DNA of 64,000 nt from Clostridium guangxiense (GTDB lineage: Bacteria; Bacillota; Clostridia; Clostridiales; Clostridiaceae), in the NCBI RefSeq assembly GCF_021043395.1, contig NZ_JAJNKE010000005.1, positions 62,001-126,000 of the forward strand, in the 5' to 3' direction. Both the position numbers and the translations under genes were made by a program. Under the pieces are notes generated by a model, which had not been told where the DNA came from, made no database searches, and saw only the letters and a program-made list of their open reading frames with translations. This document shows, piece after piece, positions 1-7,556 of this stretch. How positions within the stretch are numbered: the stretch's first letter is position 1; each line of letters opens with the position of its first letter.

Positions 1-476
1 CATTGTATGCACATAATCACGGCACTATGAGTTACAATTGCAACATCATCGCAATTCTCATTAATAACTTTATGTAGTACTGATAAAACCCGCTCCAACA
101 TTTCTTGATATGATTCACCTTTAGGAGGTTTTGTATATCTTCGATTTATGTGCCATTCTTTATATTCCGCTGGATATTTTTCCTCAACTTCTTTCCATGA
201 CATGCCTTCCCACTTTCCAAAGTTAATCTCCTTTAAGTCTTCCATTGCTATATGCTCCACATTAGTAACCTTACTCAAAACCTCTGCTGTTTTAAGCGCT
301 CTTTTCTGTGGACTTGAATAAATTTTTGAGAATTTATAATTATTTTTAAGTACCATATTACTCAGTTCCTCTGCCTATTTGATACCAGTATCATTAAGTT
401 CAGTATCACAGCTTCCCTGTATTTTCCCTTTTACATTCCAGTCTGTTTGTCCATGCCTTATTAAAAATAGTTTCAT
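1..476 (-). pseudogene. Histidine phosphatase family protein, interrupted by an in-frame stop and cut by the window edge
   Basis: Reading from the ATG at 476, the product starts MKLFLIRHGQTDWN, with the RHG phosphohistidine motif of the phosphoglycerate mutase/histidine phosphatase superfamily at residues 7-9. Codon 34 (375-377) is TAG where the family usually has an ordinary residue (context GIK-stop-AEEL). The same frame then stays open to the window edge and keeps typical family blocks (SSPQKRALKTAE, and VTHSAV for the second catalytic His). This suggests one nonsense mutation, probably from CAG, rather than long decay. It could act as a metabolite phosphatase such as a CobC-type enzyme, but the substrate cannot be read from sequence. 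The C-terminus lies outside the window. Confidence 0.8.
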
Positions 477-622
477 AAATTATTCCTCCATATAAATATC
501 ATCTATAAACTGTTCTAATTCTTTATAATTGCTTATTACCTTTACATTTTATCCTTAATAAAGATTCTCACCTAAAATTCCGTAGGAACGGAGGAATTTT
601 TTTCCTTGCGCTACCGTGGGGG
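477..622. other. Gene-free stretch with a short C-terminal coding remnant and repeat flank
   Basis: Upstream of the phosphatase, a short minus-strand open frame ends just before its ATG (...SNYKELEQFIDDIYMEE-stop) with no start codon. It may be the tail of a lost upstream gene. From about 560 to 622 the sequence matches, in inverted orientation, the stretch beside the hairpin element at about 6030-6080 (shared pieces include ATTCCTCCGT and CTACGGAATTTT). The repeat unit is therefore longer than its palindromic core. Confidence 0.4.
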
Positions 623-850
623 CGAAGTAACAATGCTGAAGGAACAGTTTAAAAAAATTCTAATAAATCTTGGTTCAAAAATCATAAAATACTTAGATAT
701 TTCAATCTGTCTGAGTATTTTTTCAGCGAGTAAACATGCACGAGGTTTGGGCTTTGCCAATTATCCTTCTATACCTCAAGCAAGCACTCGCTTAGAATCA
801 CCACTTAGATTTACAGGATTTTTTTAATGCGACGAAGCATTGTTACTTCG
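623..850. repeat. Long-hairpin repeat A, copy 1
   Basis: An imperfect palindrome with perfect 14-bp ends, CGAAGTAACAATGC and its inverse. The left arm (AATAAATCTTGG..., then AAAATACTTAGATATTTCA) and the right end (TTTTTTAATGCGACGAAGC) match the copy at 5834-6021. The centre (about 720-800) is diverged and no longer folds back on the arm. The right terminus supplies the TAA stop of the HD-domain gene that ends at 843. A short open frame across this copy is a by-product of the repeat and not a gene. Confidence 0.75.
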
Positions 851-1469
851 TAGGTTTCCATAATAGTGCATCCTTAAATGTAGTTTCCTTTACATTTGGA
901 AGTACGTCATAAATAGAACATCCAATTTGCTTTTCAAAATATTCCTTTATTTCAAAAGTGGCATTCCAGCGCTCAACAGTAAATGTAAATATTCCATATC
1001 GCCTTGTTGTATTAACAAAACGTTTTTCAAGCATACAAAAACCTTGAGCATCAGCCAATGAATCGCAAAGGATAATTAATTTATCATAATCGTCATACGT
1101 TATATTTTTTAAATACTGACGAACAAACTCACTCTCCTCAGCACTCATATCATTTTTTCCTATTTCTTTATCAAAGTCTTGAACTGGAAATGAATGTGTC
1201 AAACAAATTCGCCCAACCTCATCAAAATCTTTTTCCTTAGCAAAATTATATCCATCAATACCATGTCTCCTTGCACTTACACCATATCTTCTGCCAATAT
1301 CATGAAGAAGTCCTAAGACATATGCCTTGCCTGGGTTAAGGCATTTGCACCTTTGCGCAATCATTTGAGCAGCTAGTCCCACATTAATGGAATGTTCTGT
1401 CCATGGTCCAGTATTTAATTGTCCTGCTATCTTCAATTCCTCTTCTGCCATTTCTTTATCTGGAAACAT
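843..1469 (-). CDS. HD-domain phosphohydrolase-like protein
   Basis: 208 residues with an HD-superfamily metal-binding pattern: His26, the His56-Asp57 doublet in LLHDIGRRYG, and a later LTHSFP motif around 92. Such proteins are usually nucleotide or phosphate-ester hydrolases acting in the cytoplasm; the substrate is not predictable here. The ATG at 1469 has a good ribosome site (GGAGGTG) and overlaps the end of the upstream fragment by 14 bp. The last codons (ACG AAG TAA) lie in the end of hairpin repeat copy 1, so the original C-terminus may have been a few residues different. Its upstream neighbour in the transcript is a broken gene. Confidence 0.75.
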   Translation of the reverse strand: MFPDKEMAEEELKIAGQLNTGPWTEHSINVGLAAQMIAQRCKCLNPGKAYVLGLLHDIGRRYGVSARRHGIDGYNFAKEKDFDEVGRICLTHSFPVQDFDKEIGKNDMSAEESEFVRQYLKNITYDDYDKLIILCDSLADAQGFCMLEKRFVNTTRRYGIFTFTVERWNATFEIKEYFEKQIGCSIYDVLPNVKETTFKDALLWKPTK

Positions 1470-1998
1470 TTTTTACACCTCCAATATAAAAGCAACCCAA
1501 AAGTATAGGTGCCCAACCATCTTCTACTTTCAAACTTGGTAATGCCGGGAAATGATTATTTTCTAAATTACCGGATATTTTAACATTCCATAAATGTACT
1601 ACCTCAGTATACCTTGCAAATTTTCTAATAATTTCTTTTTCATCAAAATCTGAATCTATCTTATTTTGTAGATGAAGTCTCCCTGTATCCAAGCATAACC
1701 TTACAGCTTTATATTTTTCTAATAAGCTTTCAAGAAAATTTTCCTCGCAAACATACTTATTTAGCCCATCAAATTCTAATACAGGAATAAAATTATACTC
1801 AAGACTTTTTTCAGATAACCAACAAAAAAGGTTTTTACTGTATTTCTTAAATTTATCAATGGGATAATCTTGCTCATACATATATTCACTTTCATCTGCA
1901 AATCTCCAGATATCTTTTTCATCTTTAAAAAGACATGCCTCTATTCCATAAAAGTTTTCTCTAAAATCTCTATCAAATTTTTTAACGTGACAAAGCAT
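1456..1998 (-). pseudogene. Truncated sugar phosphate isomerase/epimerase-like (TIM barrel) fragment with a repeat-derived start
   Basis: 180 codons resembling the middle and C-terminal part of AP-endonuclease-2/xylose-isomerase-like TIM barrels (VRLCLDTGRLHLQN, then TEVVHLWNVK, then a PSLKVEDGWAPI tail). Family members are usually near 270 residues, so the N-terminal third is missing. The only ATG and the next seven codons (MLCHVKK) come from the terminus of hairpin repeat A, not from the barrel family. The last dozen residues (GCFYIGGVKNVSR) overlap the next gene's ribosome site and do not look conserved. I read it as a deletion remnant fused to a repeat end. Family assignment is moderate. 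Confidence 0.55.
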
Positions 1999-2009
1999 TG
2001 TTACTTCAC
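1977..2009. repeat. Solo terminus of hairpin repeat A
   Basis: Contains GCATTGTTACTTCAC, identical to the right end of the copy at 5834-6021, plus the adjoining TTTTTTAACGTGAC. The other arm is absent. It lies directly behind the stop codon of the ATPase gene and runs straight into the TIM-barrel fragment, whose start codon it provides. This fits a deletion that removed the rest of the element and the start of the downstream gene. Confidence 0.65.
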
Positions 2010-2010
2010 A

Positions 2011-2766
2011 TTATTTTCCCAAAAGTATATTTAAAAGCCTCTCAGTATCATTTAAAAAACCTTTCATAACTGAATAATGTTCAGTTTCTTCATATCTAAC
2101 AACCCTAATTCCATTTTTTATTTCATATATTATTGAGTCAGGATATGCCATTATTATTGGAGAATGCGTAGCAATAATAAATTGCGAATTTTCCTTTACC
2201 AAATCATGCATTCTCGATATCATAGACATTTGCCTTGATGGAGATAATGCTGCTTCAGGCTCATCAAGTATATATAATCCATTTCCTCTAAATCGATTCA
2301 TAAATACTGAAAAAAAGGATTCTCCATGAGATTGTTTATGCAGTGAAATTCCTCCATATGAATCTATTATTCTTGGAATTTGAGGTTGTTCTAAATCCAA
2401 ATTATCAATATTGGTAGCAAGATTATAAAAACTCTCTGCCCTAAGAAAAAATCCATCTTCCGGCTTCCTTATACCTTTTATTAGCTTAATATAATTTTGG
2501 AGTTCAGAATGAGTATCACATGATGAAAAGTTAAAATTCTTAGTTCCACCTTCTGCATTAAACCCATATGAAGCAGCAACTGCCTCTAATATAGTTGATT
2601 TACCAGAACCATTTTCTCCAACTATAAAGGTTACTTTAGGATGTAATTTTAACTTTGATAAATTTTTTATTGCAGACAAATTAAATGGATACTTAGAAAA
2701 GGACTCTATTTTATCTCTTTTAAGTTCTATACTCTTTACATATTGATTATTTTCCCATATCTCCAT
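2011..2766 (-). CDS. Predicted ATPase of the ABC/RecF-like AAA group
   Basis: 251 residues with a Walker A motif GENGSGKST at 50-58, an ABC-type signature-like SHGES at 146-150, Walker B LYILDEPEAAL at 164-174 and a switch histidine in IATHSPI (His201). This is the layout of small stand-alone COG3910-type ATPases, which are soluble, of unknown substrate, and often found in defence or mobile contexts. No partner nuclease is adjacent. Upstream is a 110-bp gap before the transglutaminase-like gene, so it may be transcribed separately. Function is not established. Confidence 0.8.
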   Translation of the reverse strand: MEIWENNQYVKSIELKRDKIESFSKYPFNLSAIKNLSKLKLHPKVTFIVGENGSGKSTILEAVAASYGFNAEGGTKNFNFSSCDTHSELQNYIKLIKGIRKPEDGFFLRAESFYNLATNIDNLDLEQPQIPRIIDSYGGISLHKQSHGESFFSVFMNRFRGNGLYILDEPEAALSPSRQMSMISRMHDLVKENSQFIIATHSPIIMAYPDSIIYEIKNGIRVVRYEETEHYSVMKGFLNDTERLLNILLGK

Positions 2767-2875
2767 ATATAATCTCCTAAATTTAACTATCTTAATACTA
2801 ATTTATACCATTACCCTAGGTAAGTAGCAAGTACTTTTTGCATTATTTTACACTTATTTAAAATATGCACTTTTA

Positions 2876-3571
2876 CTAATTTCGAATTTTTTCTACATTT
2901 CTATTCATAAGCTTACGTCCAATATTTTGATAAATCCACCTTTTTAGCGGAGATAACCGCTGCTTATGCTTCTCGAAAAATTCATCAGGTGAATAGAATA
3001 CTCCAAAATCGCAGTTAATGCCTTCTTTTTGAATATATGTATTATTGGTATTCCACTCTATTTGAGGATTTTGAAAATTATCCGTAGCAACACCATATCC
3101 ACAAAAACTAGTTCTGCAATCATAAAACTTTTCTTGAAGCTTTTTCAAATATTCACCGTCTAAAATAAAGCCCTCTATGTTATAAAAGCATCCTTCATAT
3201 TGAATTTCAACCCAGCTGTGAACAATATTTTGGCGAGCAAGCTTATAAATTAATCCTGTCATTGCACCCTTTTGCAATTTCTTATCAATGGTAAAACCAT
3301 GAATTCTACAAGGTATCCCAACTGCTCTCAAAAGCGCCATAAATAAAGTTCCCTTTGTGTTGCACTGCCCATAACCATCATTTAAAACTTTAGAAGCGAA
3401 AATTGTATCATCTGTATTATATCCGAACCTTATATCATCACGAACAAATTTATAGATTTTTCTGATTTTTTCAAAGTCATCCTCCTTTGACCACTGCTTT
3501 TCCCTTATCAATTTCTGAGCTGAACTATGGCTAAAATTTAACATTTGAGTTTCCTTTAAATATTCATTCAT
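2876..3571 (-). CDS. Transglutaminase-like (papain-fold) domain protein
   Basis: 231 residues with the transglutaminase-core triad pattern: Cys70 in GYGQCNTKG, His118 in VHSWVEI, and an acidic residue about 15-20 residues later in NIEGFILDGEY. In bacteria this fold gives cysteine proteases or amidases as well as cross-linking enzymes. No signal peptide or membrane segment is visible, so a cytoplasmic role is likely. It lies 46 bp downstream of an AraC-family regulator on the same strand, so the two may form a small operon. Substrate unknown. Confidence 0.75.
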   Translation of the reverse strand: MNEYLKETQMLNFSHSSAQKLIREKQWSKEDDFEKIRKIYKFVRDDIRFGYNTDDTIFASKVLNDGYGQCNTKGTLFMALLRAVGIPCRIHGFTIDKKLQKGAMTGLIYKLARQNIVHSWVEIQYEGCFYNIEGFILDGEYLKKLQEKFYDCRTSFCGYGVATDNFQNPQIEWNTNNTYIQKEGINCDFGVFYSPDEFFEKHKQRLSPLKRWIYQNIGRKLMNRNVEKIRN

Positions 3572-3617
3572 TGTGTAACACTTCCTTTCTAATAATTACA
3601 CAATATCAAAATATGCA

Positions 3618-4370
3618 TCAGAAAACTTTCAAAAATCCGCTATCTCTTATTATATTTGTGGCAGACATTCCAGTCATCATTTTGTTTGTATATGCAAGGT
3701 GCGATGAACTATCAAAACCAGCATTAAGTGCTGCTGTCGTTATATTTTCCCCGTTAAATATTAATTCATATGCACGTTGAAGTTTACGCAAAACAATATA
3801 ACTTTTTAATGGAATTCCAGTTTCTTTTTTAAATAAATGTGCTAAGTAGCTTTCAGAAATATGCATCTTTTGAGATAAATATTTTATTTGATGAAATTCA
3901 TCTTCACAAGAATAGTCATTCAAAAGGTTTAGAACTTCCTCAATTCGTTCATCGAAGCTTATTATATTACAGGAAGCAAATTTATAATCAATGCTCTTAA
4001 CAAAGAACATCAAAGCCTCTTTGCCTCTCTTTAAAAGTACGTTTTTAAGATTTTGCTGCATAACAGTTGCCTCTTTATGAGGAAAAACATAAAAAGACTT
4101 TTCTTTTAACCTTCTTCTCATAAGGCGCCCTAGCTGTGTTGTAGGATCAAGCAGCATAGTAAAATGGATTTTTCCCTCTACATTAAATGTATGTACCGTG
4201 TTCATATTTACAAGAGCAGCATTGCAATTAATAAGCTTTCCATCAACTTCAATATTCAAGTTATCTTCGCAATTAAGAAATATTTGCAGCATCCAATGTT
4301 TGTGAAGTTCAGCGCTTACAATATCTGAGATTGCAGCAAAATTTCTACCACATTTAATAATATAGTTCAT
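3618..4370 (-). CDS. AraC-family transcriptional regulator
   Basis: 250 residues. The N-terminal part looks like a cupin-type sensing domain (NIEVDGKLINCNAALVN). The C-terminal 100 residues form the paired helix-turn-helix of the AraC family (QKMHISESYLAHLFKKETG, then AALNAGFDSSSHLAYTNK). The start ATG at 4370 opens directly on the domain. It lies upstream of and in line with the transglutaminase-like gene, which is its most likely target. The inducer cannot be inferred. Confidence 0.85.
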   Translation of the reverse strand: MNYIIKCGRNFAAISDIVSAELHKHWMLQIFLNCEDNLNIEVDGKLINCNAALVNMNTVHTFNVEGKIHFTMLLDPTTQLGRLMRRRLKEKSFYVFPHKEATVMQQNLKNVLLKRGKEALMFFVKSIDYKFASCNIISFDERIEEVLNLLNDYSCEDEFHQIKYLSQKMHISESYLAHLFKKETGIPLKSYIVLRKLQRAYELIFNGENITTAALNAGFDSSSHLAYTNKMMTGMSATNIIRDSGFLKVF

Positions 4371-4459
4371 TTTTTAATTTCTCCTTTTCATATGGCTTTT
4401 AATCACAAAAACAACTATAGGATTACCAACTCAACTATTACCTCATGAGTAAATTAAAT

Positions 4460-4948
4460 TTATAGTTTTCCCTTTAATTCCACTGCAGCTTTTATCCAAA
4501 TAAGCTTATCTTTATAGTTCATAAGCCTATCTTCGTGAACTTTACGATTTTTTTCAAACTCATTTGTCCATATAAACATATGCTTTAACATATCATAACT
4601 TGGCTTATAGTTGCTTTTTTCATATCCAATTTTCTGCTTTACAAATCTAGCAATTATCCTATATTTCCTAATATATAAAGGTGTATCTAAGAATATTATT
4701 TTATCTGCCAAATCATACAATACTTTTTGGCTTTCTCTATAAGTCCCCTCTACAATCCATGAGTTATTTTCATTTATTTTATAAATTATTTTTTTCTGCT
4801 CTTCATTAGAACGTTTATATCTTTTTTCATTTGGAAATCCCCACGCGATACAATCTCCCTCATAATAAGGTATATTTAACTTTTCTGATAAGTGTTTTGC
4901 TAAAGTTGTTTTTCCACTTGCGACAATACCAAATATAAGTATTTTCAT
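4460..4948 (-). CDS. P-loop nucleoside/adenylate kinase-like protein (FlaR/topology-modulation type)
   Basis: 162 residues beginning MKILIFGIVASGKTT, a Walker A with the GxxxxGKT spacing of small kinases. There is a YYEGD segment after the first helix, and an IIFLDTPLYIRKYRI block resembling the NMP-binding and lid region of the adenylate-kinase-like DNA topology modulation (FlaR-related) family. Length fits that family, whose natural substrates are poorly defined. It appears to stand alone: the next gene upstream has its own terminator, and a palindromic repeat sits in the gap. Confidence 0.65.
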   Translation of the reverse strand: MKILIFGIVASGKTTLAKHLSEKLNIPYYEGDCIAWGFPNEKRYKRSNEEQKKIIYKINENNSWIVEGTYRESQKVLYDLADKIIFLDTPLYIRKYRIIARFVKQKIGYEKSNYKPSYDMLKHMFIWTNEFEKNRKVHEDRLMNYKDKLIWIKAAVELKGKL

Positions 4949-4977
4949 ATTTTCCTACATCCTTACAAGCTTTATTA

Positions 4978-5060
4978 AAGATAAACCACCTTGAAACTCG
5001 AAATTTATTTGTACCAAAATGCCGTCTTCTGGGCATTTTGGTGCACATGAATTTCAATAG
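4978..5060. repeat. Palindromic repeat B, copy 1
   Basis: A hairpin with core arms ACCAAAATGCC and GGCATTTTGGT around an 8-nt loop. Weaker pairing extends outward (AAACCACCTTGAAACT against AGTTGAAGCGGTTT). The left half matches the sequence at about 26370-26430, so it is a dispersed element and not only a terminator. No coding capacity. Confidence 0.6.
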
Positions 5061-5166
5061 TTGAAGCGGTTTATTTATAACAAGTAAATTATATAATACA
5101 TTGAAATATTTTATAATACCAAATTTCCATAAAGCGATATATTATTTACATTTATGATAAAATAAA

Positions 5167-5206
5167 GAGTTCAAAACCGAGAATTTAACCCCTAAGCTTT
5201 GAACTC
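5167..5206 (-). terminator. Rho-independent terminator of the isochorismatase-like gene
   Basis: Stem GAGTTCAAA/TTTGAACTC with a 22-nt loop. On the minus strand it is followed by TTTATTTTATC and lies 29 bp past the stop at 5235. Confidence 0.6.
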
Positions 5207-5234
5207 CTAATCTCATTATTTTGCAGACTTTAAA

Positions 5235-5765
5235 CTACTTCATTCTTTTAACTGTTTCATCCACTGAAATACATTCTGCATATCTGCCATTCCACATAAA
5301 TTGATTATAATACTTATAGCTTTGCTCTGAGGACATGAATTTATTATCAACTGTTGTATTTGCATATGCTGGAACTATAACATTAAAGCCATGTTCAAAA
5401 CCGCATTTTATAGTAGCATCCATGCAATAATCTGTTTGCAGTCCAATAATGATTATATCCTTTTCTCCCTTATCCTTTAGATACTCTAATAAACCTGTTC
5501 CTTTAAAAGCGCTGTTGACATTTTTATCAAATATTTTTTCATTCTCCATAGGCTGAAACTTTTCATATATTTCAAAGCCATCAGTTCCTTTTGTTAATTC
5601 AGTTCCTGCTCCATCATTATGACGTATATATATTACTTCAATATTATTTTCTCTAGCCTCATGTATTATCTTTTTAACATTAGAAACAAACTTATCAAAT
5701 TCATATAATTTTTGATTTACTATTAGCTTTTGTGTATCAACTACTAATAAAACCATTTTAATCAC
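5235..5765 (-). CDS. Cysteine hydrolase, isochorismatase-like family
   Basis: 176 residues with the Asp-Lys-Cys triad of the isochorismatase-like hydrolases: Asp10 in LLVVDTQ, Lys81 in FDKNVNSAF, and Cys114 in GLQTDYCMDAT. The fold covers nicotinamidases, ureidohydrolases and N-carbamoyl hydrolases. The usual nicotinamidase metal-site His residues are not evident, so the substrate is open. It is a stand-alone gene: the region upstream is full of repeats and a terminator follows it. Confidence 0.85.
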   Translation of the reverse strand: MIKMVLLVVDTQKLIVNQKLYEFDKFVSNVKKIIHEARENNIEVIYIRHNDGAGTELTKGTDGFEIYEKFQPMENEKIFDKNVNSAFKGTGLLEYLKDKGEKDIIIIGLQTDYCMDATIKCGFEHGFNVIVPAYANTTVDNKFMSSEQSYKYYNQFMWNGRYAECISVDETVKRMK

Positions 5766-5833
5766 TCCTATAAATAGACAACTTAAAAATTTAAAATTAG
5801 TACTATTAAATTCATCCTGACAAACTGGAATTT
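5766..5833. repeat. Dispersed repeat C, copy 1 (flank of the hairpin cluster)
   Basis: Read on the minus strand, this stretch contains TTCCAGTTTGTCAGGATGAA followed by AGTA, AATTTTAA and AAGTTGTCTA in register with the plus-strand sequence at 24127-24200. Part of it (CAAACTGGAATTT) recurs inverted at about 6377-6392 on the far side of the hairpin pair, so it brackets the cluster like an outer inverted repeat. Confidence 0.55.
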
Positions 5834-6021
5834 GTGAAGTAACAATGCTTCGTCGCGTTAAAAAGATTCTATAAATCTAAGGTTCAAAAATCATAAAATA
5901 CTAAGATATTTCAATAACTCGCTATCGCTCAGACAGATTGAAATATCTAAGTATTTTACAACTTTTGAACCAAGATTTATTAGAATTTTTTTAAATCGTT
6001 CCTTCAGCATTGTTACTTCAC
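5834..6021. repeat. Long-hairpin repeat A, copy 2 (most intact)
   Basis: 188 bp that fold almost completely on themselves. The ends are GTGAAGTAACAATGC and its exact inverse. The arms run about 80 nt each, ending at TAGATATTTCAAT and its inverse, around a loop of about 21 nt (AACTCGCTATCGCTCAGACAG). Arm mismatches are scattered. There is no open frame and no clear target-site duplication. Confidence 0.85.
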
Positions 6022-6188
6022 TCACACAGTAGTGCAAGGAAAAAATTCCTCCGTGCCTACGGAATTTTGGCGTGAATCTTTATAGTTCATTATTTAAACA
6101 ATTTATCACTATTTTTATTGTAAAATCTCGCTAATAGTGTATTTTTCGTAGAGAAACGGAGAAAAATATTCCTTGCCTTTCGGGCCCA
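6022..6188. other. Spacer between hairpin copies 2 and 3
   Basis: The first 60 bp (GTGCAAGG... to GAATCTTTAT) match the flank of copy 1 in inverted orientation. At about 6137-6168 there is a small hairpin, ATTTTTCGTAG with CGGAGAAAAAT, resembling the one next to larA at 28549-28577. No gene seen. Confidence 0.4.
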
Positions 6189-6373
6189 GTGAAGTAATGT
6201 TGACTTGGGATGGTTTAAATAAAGCTTTATAAATCTTAGATGATAAATCATAAAAGTCTTAGAACTTTCAATCTGTTTGAGCCAAAGGCGAGTTATTGAA
6301 AGTTCTTAGAATTTTAGGATTTATCATCTTAGATTTATTAGCTTTATTTAATATCCCAAATCAATATCACCTC
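6189..6373. repeat. Long-hairpin repeat A, copy 3 (diverged, inverted)
   Basis: About 185 bp with ends GTGAAGTAATGTTGA and TCAATATCACCTC. The long arms pair with each other (AGATGATAAATC...GATTTATCATCT and GAACTTTCAAT...ATTGAAAGTTC) but differ in sequence from those of copy 2. The loop (CTGTTTGAGCCAAAGGCGAG) resembles the reverse complement of the copy 2 loop, so the element is the same type in opposite orientation. Palindrome kept while sequence changed points to selection on structure or to gene conversion between arms. Confidence 0.75.
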
Positions 6374-6407
6374 GCTAAATTCCAGTTTGTGCAGATAAAC
6401 TCAAATT

Positions 6408-6977
6408 TCAGTTTACTTTTGAATTAACTATTATTTCTGCAATTTCACTATGAATCTCTTTAGACACGTGTATTCCATCATCTAAAAAATGATCTTTTAT
6501 TTTGCCTTCTTTTAATAAAATATTTCCTAAATCTATAACTGTAATATCCTTTTCTTTTCCATACTCAACTAATGATTTTCTCAGTTTAGATAAATTTTTA
6601 TTTACCTCTTTGTAATCCATATCCTCAAACCATGTCTTCTCTACAATATCCTCATTAACTGGTAGTGGTGTTAATACTATAGGAACAATTTTATTATTTT
6701 TGCACATTTGAGTCATCATATTTATGTTATCTAAAACATCTGTTATACTGCTATTTAAAAACAAATCATTTGTTCCACCCATAATTATAACTTTTGATGG
6801 TTTAACCTCAATAACGTCCTTTATAAATCTTGCTTTCATTTCGCATGTTGTGTTACCCGGTATACCTTTATTAATAATTCTTTCTTTTATTTTCGTAGAT
6901 AATACACTAACCCATCCCTCTGTTTCTTTAACTCTATAGCCAAAAGTCAGGCTATCTCCTATACATACAATGCTCAT
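6408..6977 (-). CDS. SGNH/GDSL-type esterase or lipase-like hydrolase
   Basis: 189 residues with all four SGNH blocks: GDSLTFGY (Ser9), a GIPGNTT oxyanion glycine near 38-41, GGTND with Asn70, and a C-terminal DDGIH with the catalytic Asp-His pair. No signal peptide, so it is probably a cytoplasmic lysophospholipase/acyl-esterase-like enzyme; the acyl substrate is unknown. Its ATG overlaps the TGA of the upstream GNAT gene by 4 bp, so the two are translationally coupled. Confidence 0.85.
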   Translation of the reverse strand: MSIVCIGDSLTFGYRVKETEGWVSVLSTKIKERIINKGIPGNTTCEMKARFIKDVIEVKPSKVIIMGGTNDLFLNSSITDVLDNINMMTQMCKNNKIVPIVLTPLPVNEDIVEKTWFEDMDYKEVNKNLSKLRKSLVEYGKEKDITVIDLGNILLKEGKIKDHFLDDGIHVSKEIHSEIAEIIVNSKVN

Positions 6978-7495
6978 TTAAGACTCACCTTTCTTTTCAA
7001 TTTCCACCAAAAACATTCATCGTCTTCTTTATAAAATGCCATGCCAATTTTCTGTAGTAACTTTTGAGATATTATATTATCTTTTAAAGTATCAGCAATA
7101 ACACATTTAACATCGTTGTTCAAAAAAGCCCAATTAAAAATTTCTTTTACCGCTTCAGACATATATCCCTTGCATCTATATTTTTCTTGCATATAATATC
7201 CTATTATAACTTCACCATCTTCATTAGGATAACCTTTCAGCATTATGTGTCCAATAATTCTATTTTCTGATTTTAAAATTATGACCCAGGTTGTATACCA
7301 CATATAATTCACAGGATTACTTTTTACACCTTTTAACCTTATTTTAAAAACATCTTTTTCTCTAATTCCAATGTTTTTTTCTGTAATAGTTAAACCTAAG
7401 TTTTTTTCCATCTTATTAAAATCACTTATTGATAGTTCAAGATTATATTCATTTAAAGGTAAAATATTTAATCGCTCTGTATTAAGTTTTAGCAT
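6974..7495 (-). CDS. GNAT family N-acetyltransferase (RimJ/RimL-like)
   Basis: 173 residues. It starts with LNTERLNILPL, as in RimJ/RimL-type GNATs, and has an acetyl-CoA-binding motif A around GYYMQEKYRCKGYMSEAV, followed by NDVKCVIADTLKDNIISQKLL, cut here at VIADT-LKDN, and a C-terminal FYKEDDECFWWKL strand. It likely acetylates an amino group on a small molecule or protein; the substrate is unknown. It is coupled to the SGNH hydrolase by an ATGA overlap. Confidence 0.85.
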   Translation of the reverse strand: MLKLNTERLNILPLNEYNLELSISDFNKMEKNLGLTITEKNIGIREKDVFKIRLKGVKSNPVNYMWYTTWVIILKSENRIIGHIMLKGYPNEDGEVIIGYYMQEKYRCKGYMSEAVKEIFNWAFLNNDVKCVIADTLKDNIISQKLLQKIGMAFYKEDDECFWWKLKRKVSLK

Positions 7496-7556
7496 ACTTG
7501 CCTCCAGTTTGTCATATTTTAATTCTTATATTTTGAATCAAATATTATTTCTGCTA

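Noticed and set aside
606-827. A 73-codon plus-strand ORF in hairpin repeat copy 1
   Set aside because: It lies inside the palindromic repeat, has no ribosome site and no protein-like composition.
4860-5057. A 65-codon minus-strand ORF overlapping the P-loop kinase start
   Set aside because: It is a different frame across the kinase N-terminus and palindromic repeat B; the kinase frame has the Walker A motif.
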